Of a stretch of DNA of 64,000 bases, positions 32,774-42,059 are shown piece by piece. The position numbers were made by a program, and so were the translations under genes. Origin of the DNA: Pseudomonas akapageensis (lineage in GTDB: Bacteria > Pseudomonadota > Gammaproteobacteria > Pseudomonadales > Pseudomonadaceae); assembly GCF_011355085.1 (NCBI RefSeq), contig NZ_VXCP01000010.1, positions 111,047-175,046 on the forward strand. The letters are read 5' to 3'. The notes beneath the pieces are model-generated. The model ran no database searches. It was not told where the DNA came from and saw only the letters and a program-made list of their open reading frames with translations. The number at the start of each line of letters is the position of its first letter. Position 1 is the first letter of the stretch.

Positions 32774-33522
32774 GAGCCGAACTGCTTGTCGAGGGCTTCA
32801 CGGATGCGCTGCACCGCTGCGATCGAGCTGGCGTTGTCGCCGTGCACGCACAGGGTATCGGCGGCAAGCACCAGTTCGCTGCCATCGCTGGCGGTCAGGG
32901 CCCTGCCCGTGGCCAGGCGCAAGGCCTGCTCGACAATCAGCTCCGGGGCGTGGTGCACGGCGCCCGGAAGCTGTCGCGACACCAGGCGTCCGGCCGCGTC
33001 GTAAGCCCGATCGGCAAAGGCTTCGAACCACAGCGTAACGCCATATTCATCGCCCAGCGCCTGGGCTGCGCTGTTGTCGCGGGTGGCCATCAGCATCAAA
33101 GGCAATTGCCGGTCATAGGCCGCCACGGCCTTGATCACGGCGCGCAATTTTCCGGCATCGGCCATCATGTCGTTGTACAGCGCACCATGGGGTTTGACGT
33201 AACCGACCCGGCCGCCCTGGGCCCGGCAAATACCATCGAGTGCGCCGACCTGGTAGTGCAGCAGGTCTTCGATTTCCTGGGCCGTGCAGGCCATGGAACG
33301 CCGCCCGAAACCGGCCAGGTCCGGATAGGCCGGGTGCGCACCGATCATCACATCGTGCGCCAGGGCCAGGCCGACCGTCTTGCGCATGATGCCCGGGTCA
33401 CCGGCATGGAAGCCGCAAGCGATGTTGGCACAGTCGATGAAAGGCATGACCTCGGCATCCAGGCCCATGGTCCAGCTGCCGAAACTTTCACCCATATCGC
33501 AATTCAATAACAGGCGGCTCAC
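32770..33522 (-). CDS. pxpA: 5-oxoprolinase subunit A (LamB/YcsF family)
   Basis: A 250-residue PxpA. Family marks are [11 protein letters not shown] at the start, the [10 protein letters not shown] motif, [29 protein letters not shown] and a C-terminal CVHGDNASS. It is the hydrolytic subunit of 5-oxoprolinase. The GTG at 33522 follows an AGGAG box by nine bases. It is the first of the three pxp genes and lies 78 bases after the MFS gene. Confidence 0.95.
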   Translation of the reverse strand: MSRLLLNCDMGESFGSWTMGLDAEVMPFIDCANIACGFHAGDPGIMRKTVGLALAHDVMIGAHPAYPDLAGFGRRSMACTAQEIEDLLHYQVGALDGICRAQGGRVGYVKPHGALYNDMMADAGKLRAVIKAVAAYDRQLPLMLMATRDNSAAQALGDEYGVTLWFEAFADRAYDAAGRLVSRQLPGAVHHAPELIVEQALRLATGRALTASDGSELVLAADTLCVHGDNASSIAAVQRIREALDKQFGS

Positions 33523-33600
33523 GGTTGCTGCTCCTGAGTACGTGTAGGGAGTCCTGGCTGGCGCATCATCGTGCCAGCAATGGGTCGCAGTTCCATCATA

Positions 33601-34887
33601 TCAACGCGCCTCGAGCACTTTGCCACGGGTTTCCGGCAGGCTCAGCGCCGCCAGGATCACCACTCCGTAAGACACCGCGGCAAAGCCACCAATGCCCAGG
33701 CCCAGTGGCACTTTCTGGCTCAGCAGGCCGATCAGCAGCGGGAACAGCGCCGCAATGGCTCGACCGACGTTGTAGCAGAAGCCCTGGCCGGAGCCGCGGA
33801 TGCGGGTCGGGAACAACTCGGTCAGGAAGGCGCCCATGCCACTGAAGATACCGGAGGCGAAGAACCCCAACGGAAAGCCCAGCCAGAGCATGACGCCGTC
33901 GCTGACGCGCATTTGCGTGTAGAGCAGGACAATGATGAAGGAGCCGACGGCGAACAGGATGAAGTTCTTTTTGCGCCCCAGCACGTCGGTCAGGTACGCA
34001 CTGATCACATAGCCCACATAAGAACCGAAGATCACCATGGCCAGATAGCCGCCGGTGCCCAGAACACTCAAGCCTCGCTCGTTCTTGAGGAATGTCGGCA
34101 ACCAGGAGGTAATTGCGTAATAGCCGCCCAGCGCCCCCGTGGTCAGCAACGATGCCCGCACGGTAGTGAAGAGCATGCCCGGAGCAAAGATCTCGTAGAA
34201 CTTCGAGGGTGTCTCGGTGCTTTCACTGGCCTTGGCAGCGCGGTAGACCTCCGGGTCCTTGACCAGACGGCGCACGAAGATGACGAAGATGGCCGGGACC
34301 AGTCCGAGCAGGAACAGCGCCCGCCAGGCGTCTTCCGGTGCCAGCAGCGAGAACAGCAGCGCATAGAGAATCGCTGTCAGGCCCCAGCCAAGGGCCCAGC
34401 CGGACTGGACCATGCCGACCGCCTTGCCGCGATCCTGGGCGCGGATGACTTCGCCGATCAGCACAGCGCCGGCGGTCCATTCGCCGCCGAATCCGAACCC
34501 CATCAGGGTGCGGGCGATCAGCAACTGCTCATAGTTCTGGGCGAAACCGCAGAGAAAAGTGAAGAAAGCGAACCAGAGGACGGTCAGTTGCAGGGTGCGT
34601 ACGCGACCGATGCGGTCCGAGAGAATGCCGGCGATCCAGCCACCCAATGCGGAGGCGATCAGGGTACTGGTGTGGATCAGGCCCGCCTGACCGGTGGTGA
34701 TGCCCCACATGGCGATCAGGGTCGGAATCACGAAACTGAGCATCTGGGTGTCCATGCCGTCCAGACCGTAGCCGATCTTGCAGCTCCAGAAGGTCCGCCG
34801 TTCCTGCTTGCCGATATTGCGATACCAGGCAAAGGGGCCGCTACCTGTGCCTGCCTCGACCTGCTCCAGCACGCCCGACTTGTTCAT
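33601..34887 (-). CDS. MFS transporter of the 5-oxoprolinase operon
   Basis: A 428-residue MFS protein with twelve membrane segments. The hallmark loop GWIAGILSDRIGRVRTLQ (between segments 2 and 3) and its counterpart ISAYLTDVLGRKKNF are visible, as is FGFGGEWTAGAVLIGEVI. The pattern is that of organic-acid:H+ symporters (sialic-acid/aromatic-acid type). Operon position suggests uptake of 5-oxoproline or a related compound; this is inferred. Its ATG at 34887 has a GGAGAG box. It is divergent from the LysR gene. Confidence 0.9.
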   Translation of the reverse strand: MNKSGVLEQVEAGTGSGPFAWYRNIGKQERRTFWSCKIGYGLDGMDTQMLSFVIPTLIAMWGITTGQAGLIHTSTLIASALGGWIAGILSDRIGRVRTLQLTVLWFAFFTFLCGFAQNYEQLLIARTLMGFGFGGEWTAGAVLIGEVIRAQDRGKAVGMVQSGWALGWGLTAILYALLFSLLAPEDAWRALFLLGLVPAIFVIFVRRLVKDPEVYRAAKASESTETPSKFYEIFAPGMLFTTVRASLLTTGALGGYYAITSWLPTFLKNERGLSVLGTGGYLAMVIFGSYVGYVISAYLTDVLGRKKNFILFAVGSFIIVLLYTQMRVSDGVMLWLGFPLGFFASGIFSGMGAFLTELFPTRIRGSGQGFCYNVGRAIAALFPLLIGLLSQKVPLGLGIGGFAAVSYGVVILAALSLPETRGKVLEAR

Positions 34888-34961
34888 GGGGGGACTCTCC
34901 GCTTCAACTTATTGGTATTGTTTTACAGCCATCGATGTCGATCGTGGCCTGGAGCACATTT

Positions 34962-34988
34962 TTGGACGCTTGGCGAAGACACGTCCAA
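34962..34988. promoter_or_regulatory. Inverted repeat between MFS and LysR genes, candidate LysR site
   Basis: Arms TTGGACG (34962-34968) and CGTCCAA (34982-34988) are perfect inverted copies with a 13-base spacer. It is located 63 bases before the LysR ATG and 75 before the MFS ATG. LysR proteins bind such interrupted dyads of T-N11-A type between divergent genes; the spacing here is a little long. Confidence 0.5.
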
Positions 34989-35050
34989 CGAGAAAAAATG
35001 GGTGTCTGGCATAAGAAAAATTTGATTGCGCCAAGCTGAGCGAGTGCACC

Positions 35051-35980
35051 ATGAACCTCAAATTCCTCGAAACCTTCGTCTGGGTCGCGCGACTCAAGAG
35101 CTTTCGCCTGACCGCCGAAAAGCTGTTCACCACCCAGGCATCGATCTCCAGCCGGATCGCCGCGCTGGAAGGCGAGTTGGGCGTAAGGCTGTTTCTGCGC
35201 GACTCACGGGGCGTCAGCCTGACCCCGGAGGGGGTGAAGGTGCTCGACTATGCCGAACGGATGCTCGATACCGCCAAGGCCCTCAAGCAATCGCTGGACA
35301 GCAACCGACAAAAGACCGGGCGCATCCGTATCGGCGTCATGGACACGGTCATCCATACGTGGCTGAGCCCGCTGGTCTCGGAACTGATGGAGCGTTATCC
35401 CCAGGTCGAAATCGAACTGGTCGCCGATACCGCGCTGAACCTCTGCGATCAGCTACAAAAAGGCTTTCTTGATCTGATCCTGCAAACCGACCTGCTGCGC
35501 CAGGAGTCCATTCGCAGCCAGGAACTGGCCACCTACCCCATGGGCTGGATCGTCGCCAGCCACTCAATCCATAATCGCGAATACGCGTCGCTGGCGGACC
35601 TGGCCAGGGAACGGATCATCACCTTTTCGAAAAACTCACGCCCGCACCAGGACATCCTCAGCTTGTTGCAGGCCCATGGCGTCAGCACCCCGAGGCTCAA
35701 CTGCGTCAACTCGGTCGCCGCGATCACCCGGCTGTTGCGCGATGGTTTCGGCATTGGCGCCCTGCCCCCGGCGCTGGTCAGCGAAGAGCTGGCCAGGGGC
35801 GAACTGACCTTGCTGCATCTGGAGCAGCAACCGCCAAGCCTGGAAGTGGTGGTGTCCTGGCAGGTGGGGGTCGAATGGGTCGATGAAGTCGTCGCGTTGT
35901 GTCGCAGCGTGCTGCAGCACTACGCCAGCAAGGCTGGCCCCGGGCAGATCATCTTGGCCAAGCCCCTGCGTGCTCAGTGA
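35051..35980 (+). CDS. LysR family transcriptional regulator
   Basis: A 309-residue LysR regulator. The winged helix is at ~1-60 (NLKFLETFVWVARLKSFRLTAEKLFTTQASISSRIAALEGELGVRLFLRDSRGVSLTPEG), followed by a linker helix and a periplasmic-binding-like effector domain (~93-300). It lies divergent to the MFS-pxp operon with a dyad in between and should regulate it, with 5-oxoproline as a plausible effector (inferred). The end overlaps the stop of the DUF2937 gene by seven bases. Confidence 0.9.
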   Translation: MNLKFLETFVWVARLKSFRLTAEKLFTTQASISSRIAALEGELGVRLFLRDSRGVSLTPEGVKVLDYAERMLDTAKALKQSLDSNRQKTGRIRIGVMDTVIHTWLSPLVSELMERYPQVEIELVADTALNLCDQLQKGFLDLILQTDLLRQESIRSQELATYPMGWIVASHSIHNREYASLADLARERIITFSKNSRPHQDILSLLQAHGVSTPRLNCVNSVAAITRLLRDGFGIGALPPALVSEELARGELTLLHLEQQPPSLEVVVSWQVGVEWVDEVVALCRSVLQHYASKAGPGQIILAKPLRAQ

Positions 35981-36498
35981 AAGCTGCGGTCGGGCACAGG
36001 CTTGGGCCGGCCCCCCAGGATGACCCAGCCAATCAGCAGGAACAGGACTTCCACCAGCCACGCCAGGATCAGCGCACTGGCCAGGCCCCAGGCGATCGCC
36101 TGCGGCGCCAGCAGGATCTGATAGCCATAGCCCTTGAGGGTTTCTTCGCGCAGCTGCGGATCGGCAGCGGCAATCACATGCCAGGCGCGGGCATACCAGG
36201 GCCCTTGCAAGGCCTGCCATTCCGCTTCCAGCAGCTGATTGCGCCCCAGCAGATTGCCGATGCTGTCGGCGTCGCTGCGAAAAACCGGATCGTCGCTGGC
36301 CCGATAGTGCGCAACCAGCGCCTTCAGATCGCCGTTGAAGAAGCGCCCGGCAGTCTCCTTGAAGCCCTGGAGCCCCTGCCTTGCTTCGATCAGGTGGGCT
36401 TCGACACGCTGGCTGTAATCATTGATCAGTCCGGGTACTTGCACACCCACCAGTAAACCGAAGGCGAAAATCACCAATCGCAGGTAGCTTCGCAGCAT
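35974..36498 (-). CDS. DUF2937 family membrane protein
   Basis: A 174-residue protein of the DUF2937 kind. There is an N-terminal membrane segment (~5-25, LVIFAFGLLVGVQVPGLI), a soluble helical loop (YSQRVEAHLIEARQGLQGFKETAGRFFNGDLKALVAHYRASDDPVFRSDA) and a C-terminal segment (~135-160, IAWGLASALILAWLVEVLFLLIGWVIL). The loop should be periplasmic. No function is known. The next gene upstream (glutamine amidotransferase) is 11 bases away on the same strand, so the two are one transcript. Confidence 0.85.
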   Translation of the reverse strand: MLRSYLRLVIFAFGLLVGVQVPGLINDYSQRVEAHLIEARQGLQGFKETAGRFFNGDLKALVAHYRASDDPVFRSDADSIGNLLGRNQLLEAEWQALQGPWYARAWHVIAAADPQLREETLKGYGYQILLAPQAIAWGLASALILAWLVEVLFLLIGWVILGGRPKPVPDRSFH

Positions 36499-36509
36499 GA
36501 CGCCCTTCC

Positions 36510-37286
36510 CTATTCAGTCCGCCCTTGGCTGACACACTCGCCGCGACGCCACAGGCTCCATTGGCCGGGCTCGTAGCGGTTCCAGGTTTCGTTCTCGGTC
36601 AAAGGTTCGGTAGCAATCACCGTGACCACGTCATTGGGTGTGGTTTCGGCCTGAAAATCGACGATCACATCGACGTCTTTCAAGCGCGCGGGGCCGAACG
36701 GTGCCCGGCGGGTGATGTGGACAAGCTTGGTCGAGCAAAAGCAAAACAGCCAGTCGCCGTCGCTAAGCAAGCAATTGAACACACCCTTGCCGCGATATTC
36801 GCTGCATGCAGCGACGAGCTCGGGCAACAGCCGATCGACTTCGACCGGTTCAGGGAAAGCTGCGCGAACCCGATTGAGCAGATCGCAGAAGGCCGCTTCG
36901 CTGTCGGTATCCCCCACCGGTCGATAAAAACTGGCGGTGGGCTCAAACCCTGCCAGCTGACCGTTGTGGGCGAAACACCAGTTGCGCCCCCAGAGCTCGC
37001 GGACGAACGGATGGGTATTGGACAGGCAGACTTTACCGACATTGGCCTGACGGATATGGCCAATGACCACTTCGCTCTTGATCGGATAACGCTGTACCAG
37101 TTGCGCGACTTCCGATTCGCTGCTGGCCGCCGGATCCTGGAACAGGCGCAGGCCGCGTCCCTCGTAGAAGCCGATACCCCAGCCATCCCGGTGCGGCCCG
37201 GTGCGACCGCCACGTTGCATCAGCCCGGTAAAGCTGAACACGATATCGGTCGGCACGTTGGCGCTCATGCCCAGTAGTTCACACAT
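36510..37286 (-). CDS. Class II glutamine amidotransferase
   Basis: A 258-residue Ntn-hydrolase-type amidotransferase. The N-terminus [12 protein letters not shown] supplies the nucleophile Cys2; [31 protein letters not shown] and GDTDSEAAF follow, the conserved glutamine-binding segments. It matches the YafJ-like stand-alone group. The acceptor of ammonia is unknown; some relatives hydrolyse gamma-glutamyl compounds. The start needs the Met-Cys order, so the ATG at 37286 is certain. Confidence 0.92.
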   Translation of the reverse strand: MCELLGMSANVPTDIVFSFTGLMQRGGRTGPHRDGWGIGFYEGRGLRLFQDPAASSESEVAQLVQRYPIKSEVVIGHIRQANVGKVCLSNTHPFVRELWGRNWCFAHNGQLAGFEPTASFYRPVGDTDSEAAFCDLLNRVRAAFPEPVEVDRLLPELVAACSEYRGKGVFNCLLSDGDWLFCFCSTKLVHITRRAPFGPARLKDVDVIVDFQAETTPNDVVTVIATEPLTENETWNRYEPGQWSLWRRGECVSQGRTE

Positions 37287-37314
37287 GCTCGGACTCTCGC
37301 TTCAGGCGGCAATG

Positions 37315-37812
37315 TTACAAGCGTGGTTCAACCCGCAGACGACCGCCCGAAGGCGGGGAAGCAGGCGGCTTGCGCCCGTACCGGTCATTGCTGTCGGCGG
37401 CGAAGGGTTCGTCCGGCGCAGGCGGCTCGTAGGCGTCCTGCTGGGCAGCTGCTGCAGCAGCCCGTTCGCGACGTTCCCGGGCACGCTTTTGCACCGGCCA
37501 GCGAAGCAGCACGAACACTGCATACAGGCCAAAGGCGATCATGCCGTACATGGCCAGGTCCGAAATCGCGCGCCAGGCATTGTTGCCAACCTTGAACAGC
37601 AGATCGAGGGCCGTGATGGCCACGGCCGGCGCGAACTTCTCTTTTACCGGATCAATGATGGTCGGGGTCAGTAGCAGAACCGCCATCAGCACACGCAGCG
37701 GCTCGCGCAGCCAGCGCCACATCCAGCGGGTCAACAGCCACCACACCAGCAGGCAGCCCAAGGCGGCGAAGGCGTAGAGGCCCCAGGCGAGCAGATAATC
37801 GTTCTCGGTCAT
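37315..37812 (-). CDS. Uncharacterised membrane protein (165 residues)
   Basis: Residues ~8-28 (LLAWGLYAFAALGCLLVWWLL), ~40-58 and ~83-105 (MYGMIAFGLYAVFVLLRWPV) are probable membrane segments. The C-terminal third is hydrophilic: a basic stretch (KRARERRERAAAAAAQQ) and a proline-rich tail with DRYGRKPPASPPSGGRLRVEPRL. I do not recognise the family. It lies 28 bases before the amidotransferase gene on the same strand, probably one operon with it and the DUF2937 gene. Confidence 0.75.
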   Translation of the reverse strand: MTENDYLLAWGLYAFAALGCLLVWWLLTRWMWRWLREPLRVLMAVLLLTPTIIDPVKEKFAPAVAITALDLLFKVGNNAWRAISDLAMYGMIAFGLYAVFVLLRWPVQKRARERRERAAAAAAQQDAYEPPAPDEPFAADSNDRYGRKPPASPPSGGRLRVEPRL

Positions 37813-37943
37813 GGCGTCCGTGGCAAGGTAGGCAAATAGGCGCTTATGATAACTACTTTTCGCAGCGCAGGCGCCCCCTACTGCTGCCAGCCTCCAGGCG
37901 GCTGCCAGGCGCAGCGCCCACTTTCAGCACAAGAGAGCTTCGC

Positions 37944-40001
37944 ATGTCCTCATCAGCCTCCGTCCCAAGCGCACCGATTGCCCACATGGCGGCAGGCGCC
38001 GACCCTTATGCCTGGCTGCACGACCGTGACAGCGATGCAGTGCTGGACTACCTCAAGGCCGAAAACAGCTACCAGGAAGCGCAACTGGCCGACCAGGCGC
38101 AATTGCGCGAACAGCTGTTCCAGGAGATCAAGGCACGAATCCGCGAAACCGACCTTTCGCTGGCATCGCCCTGGGGTCCGTACCTGTATTTCACCCGCAC
38201 CACGGCCGGCGACGAATACCCCCGGCACTATCGCTGCCCGCGCCCGGCCGACGACTCGCTGACGGTCGATGAAAGCCGCGAAGAACTGCTGCTCGACCCC
38301 AACGAACTGGCCGCCGGCGGCTTTCTCTCCGTGGGTGCGTTCAACATCAGCCCGGACCACAAGCGCCTGGCCTACAGCCTCGACACCAGCGGCGACGAGG
38401 TCTACCGCCTGTATGTGAAGGAGATCGCCACCGGCGTGATCCGTGAACTGCCGTTCGAAGATTGCGACGGCAGCATGACCTGGGCCAACGACAGCCAGAC
38501 CCTGTTCTTCGCCGAGTTGGACGAAACCCATCGCCCGCACAAGCTCTACCGCCACCACTTGGGCGGCAGGGCTGTCCAGGAGGTGTTCCATGAGCCCGAC
38601 GGGCGCTTCTTCCTGCACTGCTACCGCTCGAGCTCCGAGCGCCAGCTGATCCTGCTGCTCAATAGCAAGACCACCAGCGAAGCCTGGTCGCTCGATGCCG
38701 AACATCCCGAAAATGACTTCGCCTGCATGGCCCCTCGGGTGGAGGACCATGAGTACTATCCCGACCACGGCCAGCTCGACGGCGTCTGGACCTGGTTTAT
38801 CCGCAGCAATCAGGATGGCATCAATTTCTCCTTGTTCCAGACACCCGATCAGGGCCAGGGCGCGCCGACCCGCGACCAGTGGCAACCATTGATCGCCCAC
38901 CGCGACGACGTCATGCTCGAGGGCGTCAGCCTCAATGCCTCGGCATTGACCCTGAGCCTGCGTGAAGGCGGCCTGCCGATCATCGAAGTGCACCCACAGG
39001 GGCTGTCGACCTATCGCGTGCATCTGCCGGATGCGGCGTACAGCCTGTATGTGCAGGACAGCCTCGAGTTCGTCAGCACGCGCATTCGCCTGCGCTATGA
39101 ATCGCTCAATCGTCCAGCCCAGGTACGCCAGCTGACCCTCGCCGACGGCGAACAGCAAGTCTTGAAGGAAACCCCGGTACTCGGCCCGTTCGACGCCGAC
39201 GCCTATATCAGCCAGCGTCTCTGGGCCACTGCCGCCGACGGCACCCAGGTACCGATCAGCCTGGTGACCCGCCGCGAAGACCAGGGCAAGGTCGTGCCAC
39301 TCTATCTCTATGGCTACGGCGCCTACGGCGAGAGCCTCGACCCCTGGTTCTCCCACGCCCGCCTGAGCCTGCTCGAGCGTGGAGTGGGCTTCGCCATCGC
39401 CCACGTCCGTGGCGGTGGCGAGCTGGGTGAAGCCTGGTACCGGGCGGGCAAACAGGAACACAAGCACAACACCTTCAGCGACTTCATCGCCTGTGCCGAG
39501 CATCTGATTGCCGCCGGTGTGACCAGCGCCTCGCAACTGGTCATCAGTGGCGGCAGCGCCGGTGGCCTGCTGATCGGTGCGGTGCTGAACCAGCGGCCGG
39601 AGCTGTTCAAGGCCGCCGTTGCCGAGGTGCCATTCGTCGACGTACTGAACACCATGCTCGATCCGGAATTGCCACTGACCGTGACCGAATACGACGAGTG
39701 GGGCAATCCACAGGATCCGGCCGTCTACGAGCGCATCAAGGCCTATGCGCCCTATGAGAACGTCAGCGCCCAGGCCTACCCGGCCTTGCTGGTGGTTGCC
39801 GGGTACAACGACAGTCGGGTGCAGTATTGGGAGGCCGCCAAGTGGGTGGCCAAGCTGCGGACACACAAGACCGACGATAACCTGCTGCTGCTCAAGACCG
39901 AGCTGGGGGCGGGTCATGGGGGCATGAGCGGGCGTTATCAGGGGTTGCGGGATGTGGCTTTGGAGTATGGGTTTGTGTTCAAGGTTTTGGGGATAGCGTA
40001 A
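37944..40001 (+). CDS. ptrB: Oligopeptidase B (S9A prolyl oligopeptidase family)
   Basis: A 685-residue serine peptidase. Residues ~1-400 form the beta-propeller; the C-terminal alpha/beta hydrolase part contains GAYGESLDPWFSHARLSLLERG, HVRGGGELGEAWY, the nucleophile Ser in Gly-Gly-Ser-Ala-Gly-Gly, the Asp region NDSRVQYWE and the His in AGHGGMSGR. These oligopeptidases cleave small peptides after basic residues, in the cytoplasm. The gene stands alone. A 697-residue frame runs antisense to it; I treat that as a shadow of GC-rich codon structure. Confidence 0.93.
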   Translation: MSSSASVPSAPIAHMAAGADPYAWLHDRDSDAVLDYLKAENSYQEAQLADQAQLREQLFQEIKARIRETDLSLASPWGPYLYFTRTTAGDEYPRHYRCPRPADDSLTVDESREELLLDPNELAAGGFLSVGAFNISPDHKRLAYSLDTSGDEVYRLYVKEIATGVIRELPFEDCDGSMTWANDSQTLFFAELDETHRPHKLYRHHLGGRAVQEVFHEPDGRFFLHCYRSSSERQLILLLNSKTTSEAWSLDAEHPENDFACMAPRVEDHEYYPDHGQLDGVWTWFIRSNQDGINFSLFQTPDQGQGAPTRDQWQPLIAHRDDVMLEGVSLNASALTLSLREGGLPIIEVHPQGLSTYRVHLPDAAYSLYVQDSLEFVSTRIRLRYESLNRPAQVRQLTLADGEQQVLKETPVLGPFDADAYISQRLWATAADGTQVPISLVTRREDQGKVVPLYLYGYGAYGESLDPWFSHARLSLLERGVGFAIAHVRGGGELGEAWYRAGKQEHKHNTFSDFIACAEHLIAAGVTSASQLVISGGSAGGLLIGAVLNQRPELFKAAVAEVPFVDVLNTMLDPELPLTVTEYDEWGNPQDPAVYERIKAYAPYENVSAQAYPALLVVAGYNDSRVQYWEAAKWVAKLRTHKTDDNLLLLKTELGAGHGGMSGRYQGLRDVALEYGFVFKVLGIA

Positions 40002-40014
40002 GCCTGTTAGATCG

Positions 40015-40036
40015 CATCGCTGGCAAGCCAGCGATG
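40015..40036. repeat. Single REP palindrome
   Basis: CATCGCTGGC (40015-40024) and GCCAGCGATG (40027-40036) are perfect inverted copies with a two-base loop. It lies between the ptrB stop (40001) and the convergent small gene (40043). It is one REP unit without a partner. Confidence 0.8.
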
Positions 40037-40042
40037 AGGCTC

Positions 40043-40336
40043 TCACTGACTCTCTAAGGATTTAGGCTTCTCCGGCCGCTGCTCCAGCCCCGGCAACGGC
40101 TGGTCCTTGGGCGGTGCCGGCACCTTGATCGGCGGCAGCAAGGGTGAACCCGATTTATTGATACTGCCGGCCCTGGGAATGGTCGGTGCGACAACCTGCG
40201 GGTAAGGCGTCGGGGTTGGCGTACCCGGCGCCCCGGGAGGCAGCCCGCCAGTGGAAGGGGGTTGCAGGCCCACCACCTGGGCCAGCGTTATAGCAACCAC
40301 GGCAACGACAATCGCCGATATAATCGAACGTTTCAT
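40043..40336 (-). CDS. Small proline-rich exported or anchored protein (97 residues)
   Basis: The N-terminus MKRSIISAIVVAVVAITLAQVVG is a signal or uncleaved anchor; the remainder is proline/glycine rich with STGGLPPGAPGTPTPTPYPQVVAPTIPRAG and KVPAPPKDQPLPGLEQRPEKPKS. Such composition fits an extended periplasmic linker. There is no named domain. It is divergent from the spermidine-synthase-like gene (40421). Confidence 0.68.
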   Translation of the reverse strand: MKRSIISAIVVAVVAITLAQVVGLQPPSTGGLPPGAPGTPTPTPYPQVVAPTIPRAGSINKSGSPLLPPIKVPAPPKDQPLPGLEQRPEKPKSLESQ

Positions 40337-40420
40337 CTATGGCTCCGACGCCAGACGAACAGTGTCTGCCTTCAGGCTACTCCCAACGCGGCAGTTTTGC
40401 CCTCCCTCCTTGAGAAATCC

Positions 40421-41104
40421 ATGAAACGTTTTGTGCTGCTCGACACCACCCCGATCCCCGAGAACGGTGGTGCACTGTGCCTGTTCGAGTACGGCGAGGA
40501 TTTCGTCATCAAGATCCAGGGCGGCGACGGCGGGCAGTTGATGAACACCCGCATGCACGGTTCCGAAGACGCCCTGGCGGAAATCCCCTGCCGCAAGGTC
40601 GCTGGCCGCCCCGGTTCACGGGTGCTGATCGGCGGGTTGGGCATGGGCTTCACCCTGGCCTCGGCCCTCAAGCACCTGGGTAAAGGCGCCGAGGTGGTGG
40701 TCGCCGAGCTGGTGCCGGGGGTGGTCGAATGGAATCGCGGGCCGCTGGGCGAAAAATCCGGCCGGCCCTTGCTGGACCCGCGCACGACCATTCGTCAGGA
40801 AGACGTGGCCAAGGTCCTCCAGGCCGAGCCTGCGGGCTTCGACGCGATCATGCTCGACGTCGACAACGGCCCTGAAGGCCTGACCCAGAAAGCCAACAGC
40901 TGGCTGTATTCGGCTGGCGGCCTCAGTGCCTGCGCCCGCGCCTTGCGCCCCAAGGGCGTGCTGGCCGTGTGGTCGGCCAGTGCCGACCGACAGTTTTCCG
41001 AGAAACTGCGCAAGGCCGGGTTCAAGTCTGAAGAAGTCCAGGTCTATGCCCACGGCAACAAAGGTACGCGCCATACCATCTGGATCGCGGAAAAAACGCG
41101 CTAA
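40421..41104 (+). CDS. Spermidine-synthase-like methyltransferase-fold protein
   Basis: A 227-residue protein with a Rossmann core: VLIGGLGMGFTLASALKHLGKGAEVVVAELVPGVVEWNRG, then FDAIMLDVDNGPEGLTQ and AARALRPKGVLAVWSAS-like strands. The order resembles spermidine synthase domains, where the Gly-Gly-Leu-Gly loop binds decarboxylated SAM. The usual DxxxD of polyamine synthases is not clear, so it may be a different aminopropyl- or methyltransferase. I take the ATG at 40421. A 42-base gap follows before yajD. Confidence 0.82.
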   Translation: MKRFVLLDTTPIPENGGALCLFEYGEDFVIKIQGGDGGQLMNTRMHGSEDALAEIPCRKVAGRPGSRVLIGGLGMGFTLASALKHLGKGAEVVVAELVPGVVEWNRGPLGEKSGRPLLDPRTTIRQEDVAKVLQAEPAGFDAIMLDVDNGPEGLTQKANSWLYSAGGLSACARALRPKGVLAVWSASADRQFSEKLRKAGFKSEEVQVYAHGNKGTRHTIWIAEKTR

Positions 41105-41146
41105 ACTTGCAGTCATAACCGTATCAAGCCAAAAAAAGGTGAACCC

Positions 41147-41521
41147 ATGAGTTCGGCAACACCACCGTCCAACACCGCCAAGCTCGACCGCATCCTCGCC
41201 GACGCCCAGCGCGACCGGGAGATGGGCTATCGCGACAAGGCCCTGAAGATGTACCCGCACGTTTGCGGCCGTTGTGCCCGTGAGTTTTCCGGCAAGCGCC
41301 TGAGCGAATTGACCGTGCACCACCGTGACCATAACCACGACAACAACCCCCAGGACGGTTCCAACTGGGAACTGCTGTGCCTGTACTGCCACGACAACGA
41401 GCACTCGCGTTACACCGATCAGCAATACTTCGGCGAAGGCTCGCTGAGCACGCCCAAGATCGCCAAGGCAACGCATAACCCCTTTGCTGCCCTGGCCGGG
41501 ATGATGAAGAAAGACGATTGA
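41147..41521 (+). CDS. yajD: HNH nuclease family protein YajD
   Basis: A 124-residue YajD. The HNH motif is visible as LTVHHRDHNHDNNPQDGSNWELLCLYCHDNEHSR, with Zn Cys pairs (CGRCAREF and CLYCH). Members are conserved across proteobacteria, but the substrate is unknown. The ATG at 41147 follows AAAAAGGTGA at good distance. A SpoU-type methylase gene follows after 59 bases. Confidence 0.9.
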   Translation: MSSATPPSNTAKLDRILADAQRDREMGYRDKALKMYPHVCGRCAREFSGKRLSELTVHHRDHNHDNNPQDGSNWELLCLYCHDNEHSRYTDQQYFGEGSLSTPKIAKATHNPFAALAGMMKKDD

Positions 41522-41580
41522 CCGACCACCACGTGCCGGCAAGCCTTATAATCGCGGTTTTTTCGTGAAGGCACCGGCTC

Positions 41581-42051
41581 GTGGCAAACAAACGGTACAG
41601 CTGCATTGGTTTGTATAACCCCAAATCACCGGAGAACGTCGGTTCGGTGATGCGTGCCGCAGGCTGCTACGGCGTCAATACGGTGTTCTACACCGGCAAG
41701 CGCTATGAACGCGCCCGCGATTTCGTCACCGATACCAAGCGAATCCACTATGACATTCCGCTGATCGGCATCGACGACCTGCAAAAGATCATCCCGCTCG
41801 GCTGCACACCTGTTGCGGTCGAACTGGTCGACGGCGCTCGCCCCTTGCCCGAATATACCCATCCTGATCGGGCGATCTATATCTTCGGCCCCGAAGACGG
41901 CTCGCTGGATCAAAGCGTGCGCGACTGGTGCGAAGACACCATCTACATTCCCACCACCGGCTGCATGAACCTGGCCGCCACGGTCAACGTGGTGCTGTAC
42001 GATCGCATGGCCAAGGGCAACAACACCCGGTCCGGTCCCAAGTTCAAGTGA
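41581..42051 (+). CDS. TrmH/SpoU family RNA 2'-O-methyltransferase
   Basis: A 156-residue SPOUT enzyme with GTG start. The three motifs are seen: NPKSPENVGSVMRAAGCYG (motif 1, Asn and Arg), YIFGPEDGSLD (motif 2) and IPTTGCMNLAATVNVVLYDRM (motif 3). It uses S-adenosylmethionine to methylate a ribose 2'-OH, presumably in tRNA. It resembles TrmL by length, but the specificity is unclear, so no symbol is given. The next gene begins nine bases downstream. Confidence 0.9.
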   Translation: MANKRYSCIGLYNPKSPENVGSVMRAAGCYGVNTVFYTGKRYERARDFVTDTKRIHYDIPLIGIDDLQKIIPLGCTPVAVELVDGARPLPEYTHPDRAIYIFGPEDGSLDQSVRDWCEDTIYIPTTGCMNLAATVNVVLYDRMAKGNNTRSGPKFK

Positions 42052-42059
42052 GGAACATC

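Noticed and set aside
33571..35025. A 484-codon frame antisense to the MFS transporter gene
   Set aside because: The transporter has twelve membrane segments and MFS loops. The antisense frame is Gln/Glu/Ala rich, as expected of a shadow.
37953..40046. A 697-codon open frame antisense to the oligopeptidase B gene
   Set aside because: The plus-strand gene has complete catalytic motifs and family length. The antisense frame has low-complexity composition typical of GC-rich codon shadows and no ribosome-binding site.
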